DNA from: Ceratopteris richardii
Lineage: Eukaryota; Streptophyta; Polypodiopsida; Polypodiales; Pteridaceae
NCBI GenBank assembly: GCA_020310875.1
Contig: CM035433.1
Coordinates: 113,943,000 to 114,006,999 of the forward strand
Direction of reading: 5' to 3'
DNA length: 64,000 nucleotides
The number at the start of each line of letters is the position of its first letter. Positions within the stretch are counted from its first letter, which is position 1. Position numbers and translations under genes: made by a program. Of this stretch, positions 23,501 through 35,649 are shown one piece after another. The notes under the pieces were generated by a model that saw nothing but the letters and a program-made list of their open reading frames with translations, was not told the DNA's origin and did not search any database.

Positions 23501-24800
23501 AATCTCAGGTGTATCCGACGAATCCCCTGATGGTCATCTATTCCATGTCAAAGCCAAAATCCCATCTTACCCCGATCTAGTAAAATTCTTGTGCACGGCC
23601 AAGTATCCCTCGGAAGCTACCAAAAGAGAAAAGCAAAAGTTGTTGTCTTTGGCAAAATATCATAGCATTATCGATGGTCAACTCTATAGTTACTTTGTTC
23701 ACGAGAGCATCTTTCGAATGTGTCTTGAAGAAGAAGAGGCAATAATGGTTTTAAAGGCTTTGCATGATGAACCCTATGGCAGACACTTCGCAGGTGATTT
23801 GACAGCTAGAAAAGTCCTCTTGGAAGGGTATTGGTGGCTGACTCTATTCAAGGATTGCCATGCTCATTGTAAAAGTGTGACAAGTGTCAAAGGATGGGTA
23901 AGCCTACATTGACACATGCAGCACCCCTCATGCCTATTTTGGCCCTAAATCCTTTCAAGAAATGGGGGATTGACTTCATGGGATCCATTGATCCTCCCTC
24001 GAGACATAAATCAAATAGGTACATCCTGGTATGCACTGATTACAATACAAAATGGGTAGAAGCCAAAGCTCTTAAAACGGATCGGGCCATTGATGTGGCA
24101 AAGTCCTTATACGAACTGATAATCACTTTATTCGGATTTCCATTGGAGATATTAAGTAATAGGGGATCGCATTTCATCAATGAACTAATTAAGGACGTGA
24201 TGGAGCTATATAAAATCAAACATAGAAGGAGCACATCGTATTATCCAAATGCTAATGGACAGGTCAAAGTCACCAACAGGATACTCAAATAGATCTTGAC
24301 ACATAGAAGAGACTGGGATGAGCGGCTTCTAGAATCCCTATGGGCATATCGAACATCTTATCGAGTAACCACTAAATGCACTCCATTTTCACTAGTGTAT
24401 GGAGAAGAGGCCATTTTCCAAATCGAAAAAGAAGTTTCAACGCTAAGGGGAGCCATCGAGGCCAGACTAGGAGAAGAGGAGTCATTGAATGAAAGATACA
24501 TCCAATTGGTGAAGTTAGAGGAAAAAAGACTTCTCGCAACAAAGCTTGGAGGCATTCAAAGAAGACGAAAAGACAAGCATGATAAAAAGCTCAGAACCTA
24601 TGCAATATAGGAAGGTGAGTTAGTGTTAGTTTATGACATCAAGTATTACAAGTTTCCTAGAAAATCACAAACTAGGTGGATGGGACCGTTCAAGGTGGTG
24701 GAGGTAAACCCAAATGGCTCTTTGCAAATACAAGAAATAGAATGCACTCCAATAAAAATCAATCTACTTCGCATCAAACCATCCTTTAAGTAGCAGATGG
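23463..24800 (+). pseudogene. Giant gypsy element: integrase
   Basis: Three pieces cover the integrase. 23463-23912 holds ADHLSHI and the zinc-binding region with HDEPYGRHFAGDLTARKVL and then DCHAHCKS. 23894-24292 is the core: GIDFMGSIDPPSR (first Asp kept), LSNRGSHFIN (family SDRG, so Asp to Asn) and NGQVKVTNR (family QVEVTNR, so Glu to Lys). 24296-24610 has LWAYRTSYRVTTKCTPFSLV. The basic tail with RWMGPFKVVEVNPNGSLQ follows to about 24790. Two of three DDE residues are lost, so integration activity is gone. Confidence 0.85.
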
Positions 24801-24994
24801 AAGGGAAAACCGAGCAATAAGAAAGAAATAAGGAAATAGGGTTTGGGTGGGGGAGTTGCATATATGTATACATATCGGCCTTGTTTCTTCTTTTAAATTG
24901 GTATTGTTCATTTCTATTTCACTAAAACAAAGGTTGTTGACACTTTCACAAGATTATTAAAAGTTAGATGATAGATGGCAGATCACATAACCAG

Positions 24995-25336
24995 ATGTAT
25001 TTGGACGATCTCGTGATATACTTTTCAGGCCAGACGTTTTCTAGTATGGATATACATGTCGAGAACTTCAAGACAGAATATGATGTGGAAGAAGATCACT
25101 AGCTAGTATGCTTTTTAAATCAGGGCTTAGGCATTATCCTTCATATTACATGGTTTGGGAGATACTTATTTGAGAGCGTAGGATGGGCAGAGGAGAGATA
25201 CTACTATTTCGATTCCTCGAGGAAAATGCTTAACAAAGAAAATGATATCACGTGGGCTTGGGAAAATCTCCTAAGGATAGGTAGTGATGATGAGGCTCTT
25301 GAAGTTGAGCGTGTCTCACCTCGTGGAGGATGTTAA
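24995..25336 (+). pseudogene. Small ORF downstream of integrase, unknown function
   Basis: From ATG 24995 a frame of 113 codons runs to TAA 25334-25336 with a single internal TAG near 25097. It contains IYFSGQTFSSMDIHV, ITWFGRYLFESVGW and RYYYFDSSRKML and ends after an acidic DDEALEVE block. The Trp/Tyr-rich composition and clean codons suggest a real protein of the element. It lies between integrase and the 3' repeats, where some plant gypsy lineages keep accessory ORFs. I do not recognise the family. Confidence 0.5.
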
Positions 25337-25647
25337 TCATCGACTATGGAACGAGACTAAGTAGGAATTTTTTAGGATGCTTGTACAACATTACACCTAA
25401 GGAAATACTTTAAGACAAGATAAGGAAATCCGGTTTGGAATTATGCCATATAATCCTTATACCTATTAAGTAATGGCAAGAGAAGATCGATCTATTAGCT
25501 TCCATGAAAGTATTCTTTTTTTGTTTTTTTGTGTATGCATGATGTGTGGGAAGGTGGGATAGATGCTCCTTTCTATCTCTCCCTAACTCTCAAGACATGG
25601 GAAATGAAAAAAAAGAAGGAAAAAAACAACAACAAAAACAAAAAGAA

Positions 25648-26140
<493 letters not shown>

Positions 26141-26239
26141 AACTCATCAATTAAAAATTAAACAAAAAAGAAAAAAAGAGAAGAAAAGAAAAAATCCCAC
26201 TCTTGAGGGGGAGAGACAAAGAGGAGGAGGGTGGTGATC

Positions 26240-27237
26240 GCCCGAAAGGATGTGTTTTTACATGTATGTATCTACAAGGATGAGGTTTTGACTGTTGATA
26301 GATCGATCCGCTCGAGGCCAATGCTAACAAAGGTATAATTATAATATGTGCATAATTGGTTAGTTTCTAAGCAACTTATCATATGTGTTTTTTCTTATGT
26401 TATTGATAAGCTCATTCCAAAGGTGGTTAATGGTGTATGCTTCTTGAAAATTCTTCGTTTACATCTCCCTTCATTTTGGGTGATCTACTTTTTGGGATGT
26501 GAGGTAAGGTCGTGCTTTAGGAGGTCTTGTTTTTGCTTGCATATACATAATGTGTATAAAAGGAAATATCAGATGTAGATGCACACTTGGAATACATGTT
26601 TTGTGTTTCTCTTTTTTGGGTTTAACCTCTTTTGATGAGTTGGGAGATGAGAAGGCTATGATGACGAGGAAGGGCTTCAACATGGTATTCAAGGTATGGA
26701 AATGATTTTGTTGATTAATGATGTGAACGTCAATTGAATACAGGTCTGTAAGATAGTCTTCGAGAGTTGGCTCATGATCGCATCTTGATATCCTTCCTAA
26801 ATTAAAAGTTGCATGGATTTTGTTTACTGCATTTATGTTTTGGACTAAGGTAAGCATGTGAATGGTATGGATTTTGTTTGAGGTTTTGTTGCAGGAGAGA
26901 ATGAGTTGAGAAATGATTTGTGCATGAGCAGGTATGAGAACATCGGATCTATGTTGTTATGGATGCAGGTATGTAAGTGCATTAATACAGGTAATGGTAT
27001 GGTTGGTGGGATGAGTTGAATGTGTGAGACAATTTTCATGCATGATGATGATGTGTGAGTGGAGAGCTTGGAATATCCCTCAGTGTGATTGGTTACGGTT
27101 GAATGGTTGGGATGATTGGATTATGGTGCTTTATGTATCTCCATGAAAGAGAGCTAATTGTTTGAATGAGTGGCAGGTGGAACAAGCTTCCAGGTTCGCT
27201 CGTCGAGGTTGACATTGCAAGCAAGGAAAGGGCAGTA
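26240..27237 (+). other. Non-coding 3' region before the giant 3' LTR
   Basis: I find no supportable coding frame. It is G/T-rich on the plus strand. The last bases (AAGCAAGGAAAGGGCAGTA) are purine-rich and sit directly before the LTR, so the polypurine tract is probably about 27218-27234. Confidence 0.4.
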
Positions 27238-27299
27238 TGTTAGCTCCATGATTTGTTGATTTTGGGTGTACTAACAGGTGTTCATTGCAATGACCTTCC

Positions 27300-28000
27300 T
27301 TGCTACATGAAGTGCATGTGAGGATTTAGGAGCATTGGAAAAAGGTGAAGAACTACCCAAGAAGGCTATCAGAGATGGCTTTTTAGAAGGACATATATTG
27401 GCAGGCATCCATTATCATTTGATGAAATTTCTCTATCACAAACCCATAAAGATGCATTTTCCATCCAAGCTACTAGACAGCAACCATTTGAGCAGCTTTT
27501 TGGTCCATGTCATGGCTCGATTGAAAGCTCAAGTTCAAACACACCTAATGGTGTAGGCAAAAGTTTAAGCCATGAAGCTAAAAGGTTGAGAATGGCTTTT
27601 CTCATTTCAAAGTGGCTTAGATGAAGACCTTATTGCAATGGTTGCAACTCAAGAAAAGCTTTTGCTTGATGTTGAAATCATGGAGTTACGGAAGCTTAGT
27701 CCAAGCACTGAGTCACTTGGGGCTTACAAAAACCAATCAATACTACTGATATAGTATGTTCAATTCTTGGTTCTTCTAGAGTACCACATCATGGAGAGGG
27801 TTGCGTTTGGAATGCAGACCTCTTTGTTAGTTTTGGTGTTTGGTGTGTTCAAAGATTCTTGGAACTTGCACTTATGGAGAGCAGGTCGGAGCTTTGGGTA
27901 AAGTACACCTATGTGTTGAATCCACTTCAAGGTGTCTTAGATCCATCCTTTTGAAAGCCATGGATTGTTCAAATATAATGTTTTTGTGTGATCTCTAAAA
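27300..28000 (+). pseudogene. Coding-like segment inside the 3' LTR, second copy
   Basis: Counterpart of 4930-5660. The first open piece (27335-27556, 73 codons) contains EELPKKAIRDGFLEGHILAG, then MHFPSKLLDSNHLSSFLVHV and QVQTHLMV. After a stop it continues with LDEDLIAMVATQEKLLL and IMELRKLSPSTESLG. By eye it is about 89% identical at DNA level to the other copy, with different stops in each. So the ancestral LTR probably carried a longer frame. Function unknown. Confidence 0.35.
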
Positions 28001-29025
28001 TTTTTGAGGGTCATTCAAAGTATCCTAAACAAAGGGGGGGTAGGGCAGTGGTCGCCCGCCCTCTCAAACATTAAAGGGGGGATGCCCTCTGAATGCACAT
28101 GTCAAGGAGGAGCAAAATGGAAAGTGTGTGTATGTAATTGCGACATGGGTTTTTTGCCCCAATTTATTGGGTTTTTCTTCTTCTCATCTATGACAACACA
28201 ATTGGGGGGATCCATACAAACCTAAGTCCATTACGTATGAACCTTGACAGAGGCATTCAACTTCCTCATGCATAAAAGTTTTTCATGCCTGCTGATACCC
28301 CTTCAATGTCGTTCTCCTACAGCAAATAGAGGCTTGCATACTCTCACAGGAAAGTGCTACAATAGGATAAAGATTTCATTATTCCAGAATTGCATTACCA
28401 TGCCAACATTCTTCCCAATAGTGTGCAGCAGCAAGGAGGAGGAGGAGGGGATGGAGTCCTACTGAAGGCTATGAAGGATTGAGAGACGAACAATTTTTTC
28501 TACGTGCAATTTTTGGAAAGAGGAGGTGATAAAAAGAAAAGGAGAAGTGGAGAGGGAGATCCTGGTTGTTATAGGCATTGTGCATATCAAAAAAGGGAGG
28601 GGGGCAATCCATCTTGTGTAGGGGATGAAGGAGAAGAACACAAAGAGGGCTATGAAAAAACTTCAAGGGCAGAGGCATCATCACAAGAAGCTTATGAAGC
28701 ATCGAGTTCTTCCTGATTAGGAGGAGCCACACTATTCAATAGCTTGTTGTGTGTGGATTTTCGCGAGGAGGATGCAATGTAGAAGGGAAATAAAGGTGAA
28801 GTAGATGTTTTTGGTATTGGTGCTGATGGATTCTTGCTCCGACTAATCCTAGTGATCAATTCATCTGTAATGTTCTCCCAGAGTTTGATGGTACTGATCC
28901 CAATTCACATTGTGCTGAGGAGAGGAGAAGCAAAAGATAGGACTACTACAGAGAGGGTGGATAGTAGATAGGGAGAAGAGGAAGGGAGCAAGGTCATCCT
29001 TGAAGGAGTTTTTGCGCAATGAGAG

Positions 29026-29409
29026 TCTAGCGGGGTACTCTAATACACCCATAAAATAATGTATTTTTTGTTTTGGTTTTCAAGATGCAAAAGCCAAGCA
29101 CAAGGCAAGTTACCTCGATTTCTAGCAAAAGGAGAAGGAGAAGAAGCGAAGAGCAAGAAAATGGTGGAAGGGGGATCCAGCTCATGAAGAAGGCCAAATT
29201 TCCCATTTCACCTATTGTCTCAAGTTCCCTAATTCCCATTTCACCTCTTTTCCCAAGTTGCCTATTTTCCCATTTCACCTATTTTCCCAAGTTGTCTAAA
29301 TTCCCATTTCACCTATTTTCCCAAGTTGTCTAAATTCCCATTTCACCTACTTTCCCAAGTTGCCTAATTCCCCATTTCACCTATTTTCCTAAGTCGTCTA
29401 ATTCTCCCA
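29026..29409 (+). repeat. Truncated 5' LTR of the nested gypsy
   Basis: It matches 33670-34056, starting at TCTAGCGGGGTACTC (family TGTAGCGGGG). The last 220 bases are tandem copies of a unit of about 35 bp, CCCATTTCACC-TATTTTCCCAAGTTGTCTAAATT. The match ends abruptly at TTCTCCCA, where gag sequence starts. Confidence 0.8.
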
Positions 29410-29454
29410 CAAGAATTGGAGGAGCTTAGAATGCAAAAAGAGGTAAAAACATCG

Positions 29455-31683
29455 ATTTAGTGCACCTTATGTAAGAAATCAGGACATTCTTCTCAAGATT
29501 GTCCGGAGAGGTTGGTGTGTCAATTTTGTGGAAAACCAGGCCATGAAGCAAGGGATTGCTATTTTCTCAAGGGGATGCAAGTGAATTGGGCGTCACCAAG
29601 TGTATCCGTACATCAGCCCTTATTACCAACTCCAAGATTTCAAATTGAAAGCATGTATACCACTCCTCAGGTAAACTCCTCTAACAAAAGAAAACCTCCA
29701 TTTAGAAGACCAGCTCGTCCTATCATGTGCTATAGATGTGGCGAATATGGGCATTTTCAAGGGAAATGCTCCCTCCCAGAAGGGTCTCCACCTTGCAGGC
29801 TTTGCCCAGATACAATGGATCATTATTCGAAGGACTGTCCGAAGCAGAAGGCTTCTACAAGCTGATCAACTCCATCCTACCAAGTCAATGTTATCTCTGT
29901 CAATAAGGGAAAGCAACCAGCAATTCATTCAAGTAAGAGAAAAGAGAGCAACACTCTTAAATATCTAGGTACCCAATTTTCTCCTGTACACTCACAGTGG
30001 CACTTATCTAAGAAAGAGGACCCGAATGTGTGTGATGCCCCTAGGCAATTCGGACGAATTCTTTCACCTAAAGAAGTTGAAACATTTTTTAAAAATGGTC
30101 AAGTTGATCAAGTCGGCTTAAAAGAGCAACAAGTGACTAAAAAATTTGACCAATTTTGTAAAAATGACCACGTTCACAAAGTAGACCAATTTTTGGAAAA
30201 TGGTCAACTTGAAGTTGCCCAAACTTTTAAAAATAGTCTACTTAAAAATGGTCAAATTTTTGAAGTCGACTTATTTTCCCAAGATGACTCAATTCAGGAA
30301 AATAGATTATTTTTTGAAATCGACTCTTTTGCCCACATTCATGCCACTCCACTAAGTGATCTTGGTCAACTTCATGGAGATGTTTCCCTGCACAATCATG
30401 AACCAGAAAAAGAAACCCCAAGCTATGCTCCAGAGTTACAACCTGATTCACAACAGAGAGGAGAAGGAAATCAAGAACTCAAAGCAAGCCCATCCTTCAG
30501 CTCAAGTCTAGAAGCTAGAGTGGTGGCGTTGCAAGAAATGGATCAAGAACAAGGGGTTCAGGCAAGAGCCCAGAAAAAGAAAGCAGAAGCAAGGGTCCTC
30601 CAAGAAAAAGACTTAGGTACGAAAAATTCTGAGGTTTTGCAGGAAATAGACAAAGTTTTTAAAGAAACGATGAGGGAACTCCATTCATGTAACAAGCCTC
30701 CTCTACCTTCACCAATACCATCCATCATCAAGACGGAGGAAATATTAAAGAACACCTTCCAGCAGGTATCATTGTATGATCTATTAAGACTGGATGAAAG
30801 GTTTAGAAGTGAAGTTATAGGGATCATAGAGACATTGTCTCCTTCGACAATGCTTGCAATAAGTGGTGGGCACACTCCAACAAACCTGATGAAAGCTTGA
30901 ATTTCCGAGAACTTCACAAAGGTATCAACCAACTCTCTAACCGACTTCAGGAGTTCATGTCTATCAGTTACTATATATGGAATAACTATAAATGGAGTAA
31001 TAATCGATGGAGGTTCAGGCATAAATCTCATGCCAGATTTTACCCTCAAATCACTTGGACTCCAACTTTCAGGTGAAGCAAAGTTCACAATAACCTTGGC
31101 TGACCAAAGTCGAGTTAAACCTCTTGGTATTGTAGAGAAGGTACCGGTAGAGATGGACGGGCTAACATTCTTTTTAGATTTTGTGGTGTTAAATTTACCG
31201 CAAGTCAATGGAGGCTTTCCTTTACTCATAGGGAGGCCATGGCTAAGGCACATCCAAGCCATGCATGATTGGGGAAATGATACTATTTTAATTAACCTGC
31301 GAGGGAAAGTACAGAAACAAGTACACTTATATCCAAAAGGATCTCATGGAGGTAATGCTCATTCTTTCACTATTCTCGAAGAACAACACATTCCTATCGC
31401 GGAAGCATGTAATGAAATTGAAATAAACGATGACCAAGATCTTTTGGAATGGATGGAAGCCTTTCCATGCTATGGCATATCTATTTGTGGAGGATACTCT
31501 GAACAGGTAGAAACTCTTGGGCTTGGAGAACCCGTCATGAACTTGAGGAGAGGAAAGAAGGGAGTCTCGAAGGATTTGACCCAAGGAAAGGAGAAAAGAG
31601 CTGCAATAGACGACTTATCGATACCATCCGACATACCGTGGATGAAAGAGCTTTCACCTTCATGGATGCAAGAAAAGGAATAA
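29455..31683 (+). pseudogene. Nested gypsy gag C-terminus and protease, one frame with stops
   Basis: One frame runs from about 29460 to 31683 with only two stops after 29512 (TGA at 29863 and at 30898), so the original polyprotein is nearly readable. First come four zinc knuckles: CTLCKKSGHSSQDC, CQFCGKPGHEARDC, CYRCGEYGHFQGKC and a CX2CX5HX4C variant ending at about 29850. These bind retroelement RNA. A Lys/Gln/Phe-rich repeat linker follows (30080-30330), then a Glu-rich coiled region. From about 30985 comes the protease with IIDGGSGINLM (catalytic Asp intact), LADQSRVKPLGI and LLIGRPWL. The TGA stops could be CGA codons changed by C-to-T. Confidence 0.85.
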
Positions 31684-32520
31684 AAAATCAACATAGAGGA
31701 ATCGCGGCTTATCCACAATGCATTTTTGAAGATCAAAACGAACAACCAGCCATGTCATCGCAACCTGTAAGGCAAGTCAATCTTGGAAATGAGGAACACT
31801 CACAACCAATCTTACTAGCAACATGGCTTTGGAATCATCCGTCCTTGCTCCATCAGGTAACCACTTTCATGCAAAACTTCAAGGATGTGTTTGCATGGAG
31901 TTACCATGACTTAGAAGGAATTCCTGTTCATCTTGGAGAGCATTCTATTCCATTGATTCATGATGCTAAGCCAGTAAGAGGAAGGATTTATTGACTTAAT
32001 CCAAAGTATGCAGAAGCGGTCAAAAAAGAAATAGAAAAGCTAGAGGATGTGAGGATCATTGTCCCAGTGGAGCATTCTGAATGGTTATCATCAATGGTAA
32101 TAGTCCAAAAGAAGCAATCTAACAAGATTCGTGTTTGTGTCGATTTTCGGGTTCTCAACAAGGTTACAATTCCCGATGGGTTTCCAACCCCATTTTCAGA
32201 ACAAGTTCTAGAAGATGTGGTTGGTCATGCTTTATGGAGTTTCATGGATGGATTTATCATTCAATCGAGTGGTTTACTCAATCTTCCAATCATTGTTGCC
32301 AAAATTCCTGAGAATCTTTATGGACGACTTCTCCACCTTTTCAGGCACTGGATGTTAAACTCTAGTAGAAAACTTCACTGATCATCTTTGTCAATTGGAA
32401 CAGGTTTTTAGTGCTTGCAGAGAAGCCAAATTGAAACTCGATCCAAACAAATGTCACTTTTTGGTGATCGAAAGGACACTCTTGGGTCACATAGTCTCAG
32501 CAAAAGTCGATTTCTCTTCG
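31638..32520 (+). pseudogene. Nested gypsy reverse transcriptase, truncated
   Basis: The frame overlapping the protease end (31638 on) carries NFKDVFAWSYHDLEGIP, then GRIY, a TGA at 31992 and LNPKYAEAVKKEIEKL. RT fingers follow (SSMVIVQKKQSNKIRVCVDF, 32090) and FMDGF at about 32243. The stretch that should hold YVDD is replaced by unrelated sequence. The thumb (QLEQVFSACREAKLKLDPNK, LLGHIVS) appears at 32390-32500. After that the DNA becomes GTCGATTT repeats. RNase H and integrase are absent. Confidence 0.8.
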
Positions 32521-33060
32521 AAAGGGCTTAAGTTAGATTTCCTCTTTTTTTTTGGTCAAGTAATTCGGTCAATTTTTTCCATAAAAAAATTCGATTTTTT
32601 GGATAGGTCGATTTCCTTTTAAGAAAAGTCGATTTTGTTTTAGTTGGAAGGCCGAATTTTTAGTTATTAAAAAAAAAAACAACAATTTTTTTTTTGCTCG
32701 AATTTTTTTTAAAGAAAGGTCGAATTTTTCCAAGTTCAAAAAAAAAAAGTCGATTTTTTTTAGGTCGTTTGTTTTAAAAGAAAGGTCGAATTTTTCCAAC
32801 TTCAAAAAAAAAAAAGTCGATTTTTTTGTTGGTCGAATTTTTTTAAGAAAAGTCAATTTTTAAATAAAGTTGTTAGGTCGATTTCTTTTAAAAAGAAGGT
32901 CGATTTTTTAAGTGTTTAGGAAGATTTTCTTTGAGAAGTTATTAAGTCGATTTTTTAGCCTATGTATATATCAATAAGTCGATTTGTTGAGTCGATTTTC
33001 TTGGTGAAAATTATATGTCAATAAGTCGATTTTTCTTGGTCAACTTAATGTCAATAAGTT
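32500..33060 (+). repeat. GTCGATTTTT word-repeat zone
   Basis: About 20 occurrences of GTCGATTTTT or GTCGAATTTTT, 20-50 bases apart, in a T-rich strand with A-runs between. The spacing is irregular. It directly follows the truncated RT and occupies the place of RNase H and integrase. Confidence 0.8.
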
Positions 33061-33669
33061 TATGTGGGCAGTCGCGTGGCAACCACTTTTCTTCTTTTCT
33101 TCCCTTGAAGAGTCCAGGTGATGTGATCAACTACTTTTCAGTCGACTGCTACCAGCTCTTCACCGATCTACTTTTCAATCAATTGCTATCCCAGCTCTTC
33201 ACCATCTGCTTGACGGTCTGCTTTTCTTAATTTTCAGTCAATGGCTAGTTTAAATGGAGAGTAGCAGCTTAATTTTTAGTCAACTACTAGTTTAAATGAA
33301 GAGCAGAAGAGAGCAGCACCTTTGAATGTTTTAACCATTTTTCTCACCCTTGAATGAGTAGTCCACTGAAGATTGACCTTCGAGTCGTTCTCAGCTGAAA
33401 TTGACCTTAGAATTGTTGTTAGAATAGTAGCAGCAGGAGTTTGTTGTTCAGCCTCATCTTATGCAAGAGTGAAAATCTAAGAACCTACAAGGTGGGCATT
33501 CAGGAACAAGACAAAAGCATCCAGCTATTAGCAAAGTAACATGTCCCGTTACTTTCAGGATATGAAGGATACCGCAACTCACCAGCAGGTCCCATGCCAA
33601 CTTGAAAAGAAAAAAAAAAAAAGAATTATTTTTCTCCGAGGACGGAGAATGTCTAAGTGGTGGGCAACC
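33061..33669 (+). other. Non-coding region before the nested gypsy 3' LTR
   Basis: No coding frame is convincing. A short AGTCGACTGCTACCAGCTC-like word is repeated near 33140-33180. The GGAGAATGTCTAAGTGGTGG stretch before 33670 is the only candidate for a polypurine tract. Confidence 0.35.
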
Positions 33670-35027
33670 TGTAGCGGGGTATTCTGATACACCCATAAAA
33701 TAATGTATTTTTTGTTTTGCTTTTCAAGATGCAGAAGCCCAAGCACAAGGCAAGTTACCTCAATTTCTAGCATAAGGAGAAGGAGAAGAAGCGAAGAGCA
33801 AGAAAATGGTGGAAGGGGGATCCAGCTCATGAAGAAGGCCAAATTTCCCATTTCACCTATTTTCCCAAGTTCCCTAATCCCATTTCACCTCTTTTCCCAA
33901 GTTGCCTATTTTCCCATTTCACCTATTTTCCCAATTTGTCTAAATTCCCATTTCACCTATTTTCCCAAGTTGTCTAAATTCCCATTTCACCTACTTTCCC
34001 AAGTTGCCTAATTCCCCATTTCACCTATTTTCCTAAGTCGTCTAATTCTCCCAGTTCACCAAATCTCTAAGTTGTCTAATTTTCCTAAGTTGACCAAATA
34101 GTCAATTTTTTGGTCAAATTTTACAAGTTAGTCGACTTACTCAAAAGTTCACCAATTTTATGAAGTTAGTCTACTTACTTCAAAAGTAGTATAATTTTTA
34201 AGAAAAGGGTGTACTTTTGATTTAGTCTACTTTTTCACTTGAAAAAAAAAGAGACTAAATTTTCCAGATCTCCATATAGTCTAAATTTTCAGCCACTTGC
34301 ACGCGGAGAACTCATGGACGGTGGACGGCACCGAATACCAGAATTTGGAAGATAGTGACGGCGCAGGAAAAGTGGACCAAGAAGAAGCTTCCATAGTACC
34401 AAAATTGTCAAAAGTGTTAGAGAGCCTGCCAAAGAAGAAACTAATTTTGTCCCCTTTTGCTATCCTTCACTTTCAGAAAAACTCTATAAGTAGACCTCGT
34501 CATCAACAAAAAGGGGGAGAAGCTCGGACAAGCTCAAACAAGCTGAGAGAGAGACTCGAGGAAGGAATGCACTCCTGCAACTTTGCCTTCTCTTTGTGTG
34601 TGTAGAGCTCTTAGCTTACCACTAATGCTCCACTTGGTAGATTTGGCATCAGCTAGCTTGGCACTCTGAGTGAGTAGTGGGCAACCAGTGATTGGCCAAT
34701 CTTCTCGTGAGCAGCCAGTTGGAAGACTAGAGTCTTGACCATGTATGCTTAGAGAATCGAAGTGAAGCTCTTAGAGTGAAGGTGTATGCTTATGTCTCCT
34801 ACTGATTGCCCAGAGTTTGTATAATCTTCTTTTCAGCTGTTTAGACTCATAATTTCAGCTTCTCCCTTTCATTTCACTCATAATTTCAGGTTCTTTCTCT
34901 TATTTGAGTGTGTCATTGTATATGATATTTTCCTTCCCCATTGAGTCTTCAAATTGCAACCCACAGTGCATATTGCACTTAAGAGGACACACCACATTGA
35001 GCATATAGATCAAGAAATTGATCTATA
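33670..35027 (+). repeat. 3' LTR of the nested gypsy
   Basis: A full-length repeat starting TGTAGCGGGG and ending TTGATCTATA, followed by the target duplicate GAGAG. It contains the 35-bp CCCATTTCACC tandem units (33845-34040), then related CTAAGTTG/GTCAAATTT words and T/A-rich repeats. It ends in a promoter-like and leader-like region with CTATAAGTAG at 34484-34493, a plausible TATA box for the retroelement transcript. Confidence 0.75.
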
Positions 35028-35649
35028 GAGAGGAAAAAATAAAGGGGAGCTGACCATGAGTTTAAATAAAAAAGCAAGAGAGAGATTAGCAGATGTTTCA
35101 GTACCCTTGGCTATCATTTCTACAGGATCATTTATAGTACTTGGAGTACTATTTTTATGTGGGAGAAGGTAAAAATGGTCAATAGTGGATAGACGTGAGC
35201 TTAAGGGATTGGAATACTTATCAAATCAACATCTTTAAGCTCAACTTTTTCAAGAGGTCAGCTGCCAAACACTTTCTACTGAAACCTCAGACTGTATTTT
35301 GTAGTCGGATGACTCGATGGTATTTTCATTGAGTGTATTATTTCGTGTTTGGTATGGGTTGTAGACAACCTTTGTCTATGTTTCTAGCTGATTGTTCTTT
35401 TAAGATTTCTGATTTTTTTTTTAATGTTAAAAGATGGACAACTCCAACAAGAGAAAAAACAAAAGAAAGGCATTAGTAAAGCTACTCTAATGGACGCTTC
35501 AGTGACCCTTTCCATTGTCTACATGGTCATTGACATTTTGTAGAAACGTTTTTTCAAACTTTGTCAATACTACATAATTCAAACTTATAATCACCATGTT
35601 CATGCATAGCAACAGATTGCACTCTCTTGAGGCAAAGGTCGAGTGCTTA

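Larger units (their letters stand above)
29026..35027 (+). mobile_element. Ty3/gypsy retrotransposon nested in the giant 3' LTR
   Basis: Direct repeats at 29026-29409 and from 33670 start with T(G/C)TAGCGGGGTA and share about 380 bases, including the CCCATTTCACC repeats. The right copy is full length (33670-35027, about 1.36 kb). The left one is truncated at 29409 and joined directly to gag zinc-knuckle sequence, so the rest of the 5' LTR, the primer site and the gag N-terminus are deleted. GAGAG flanks both ends (29021-29025, 35028-35032). The body has gag zinc knuckles, protease and part of RT on +, but no RNase H or integrase. Confidence 0.8.
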
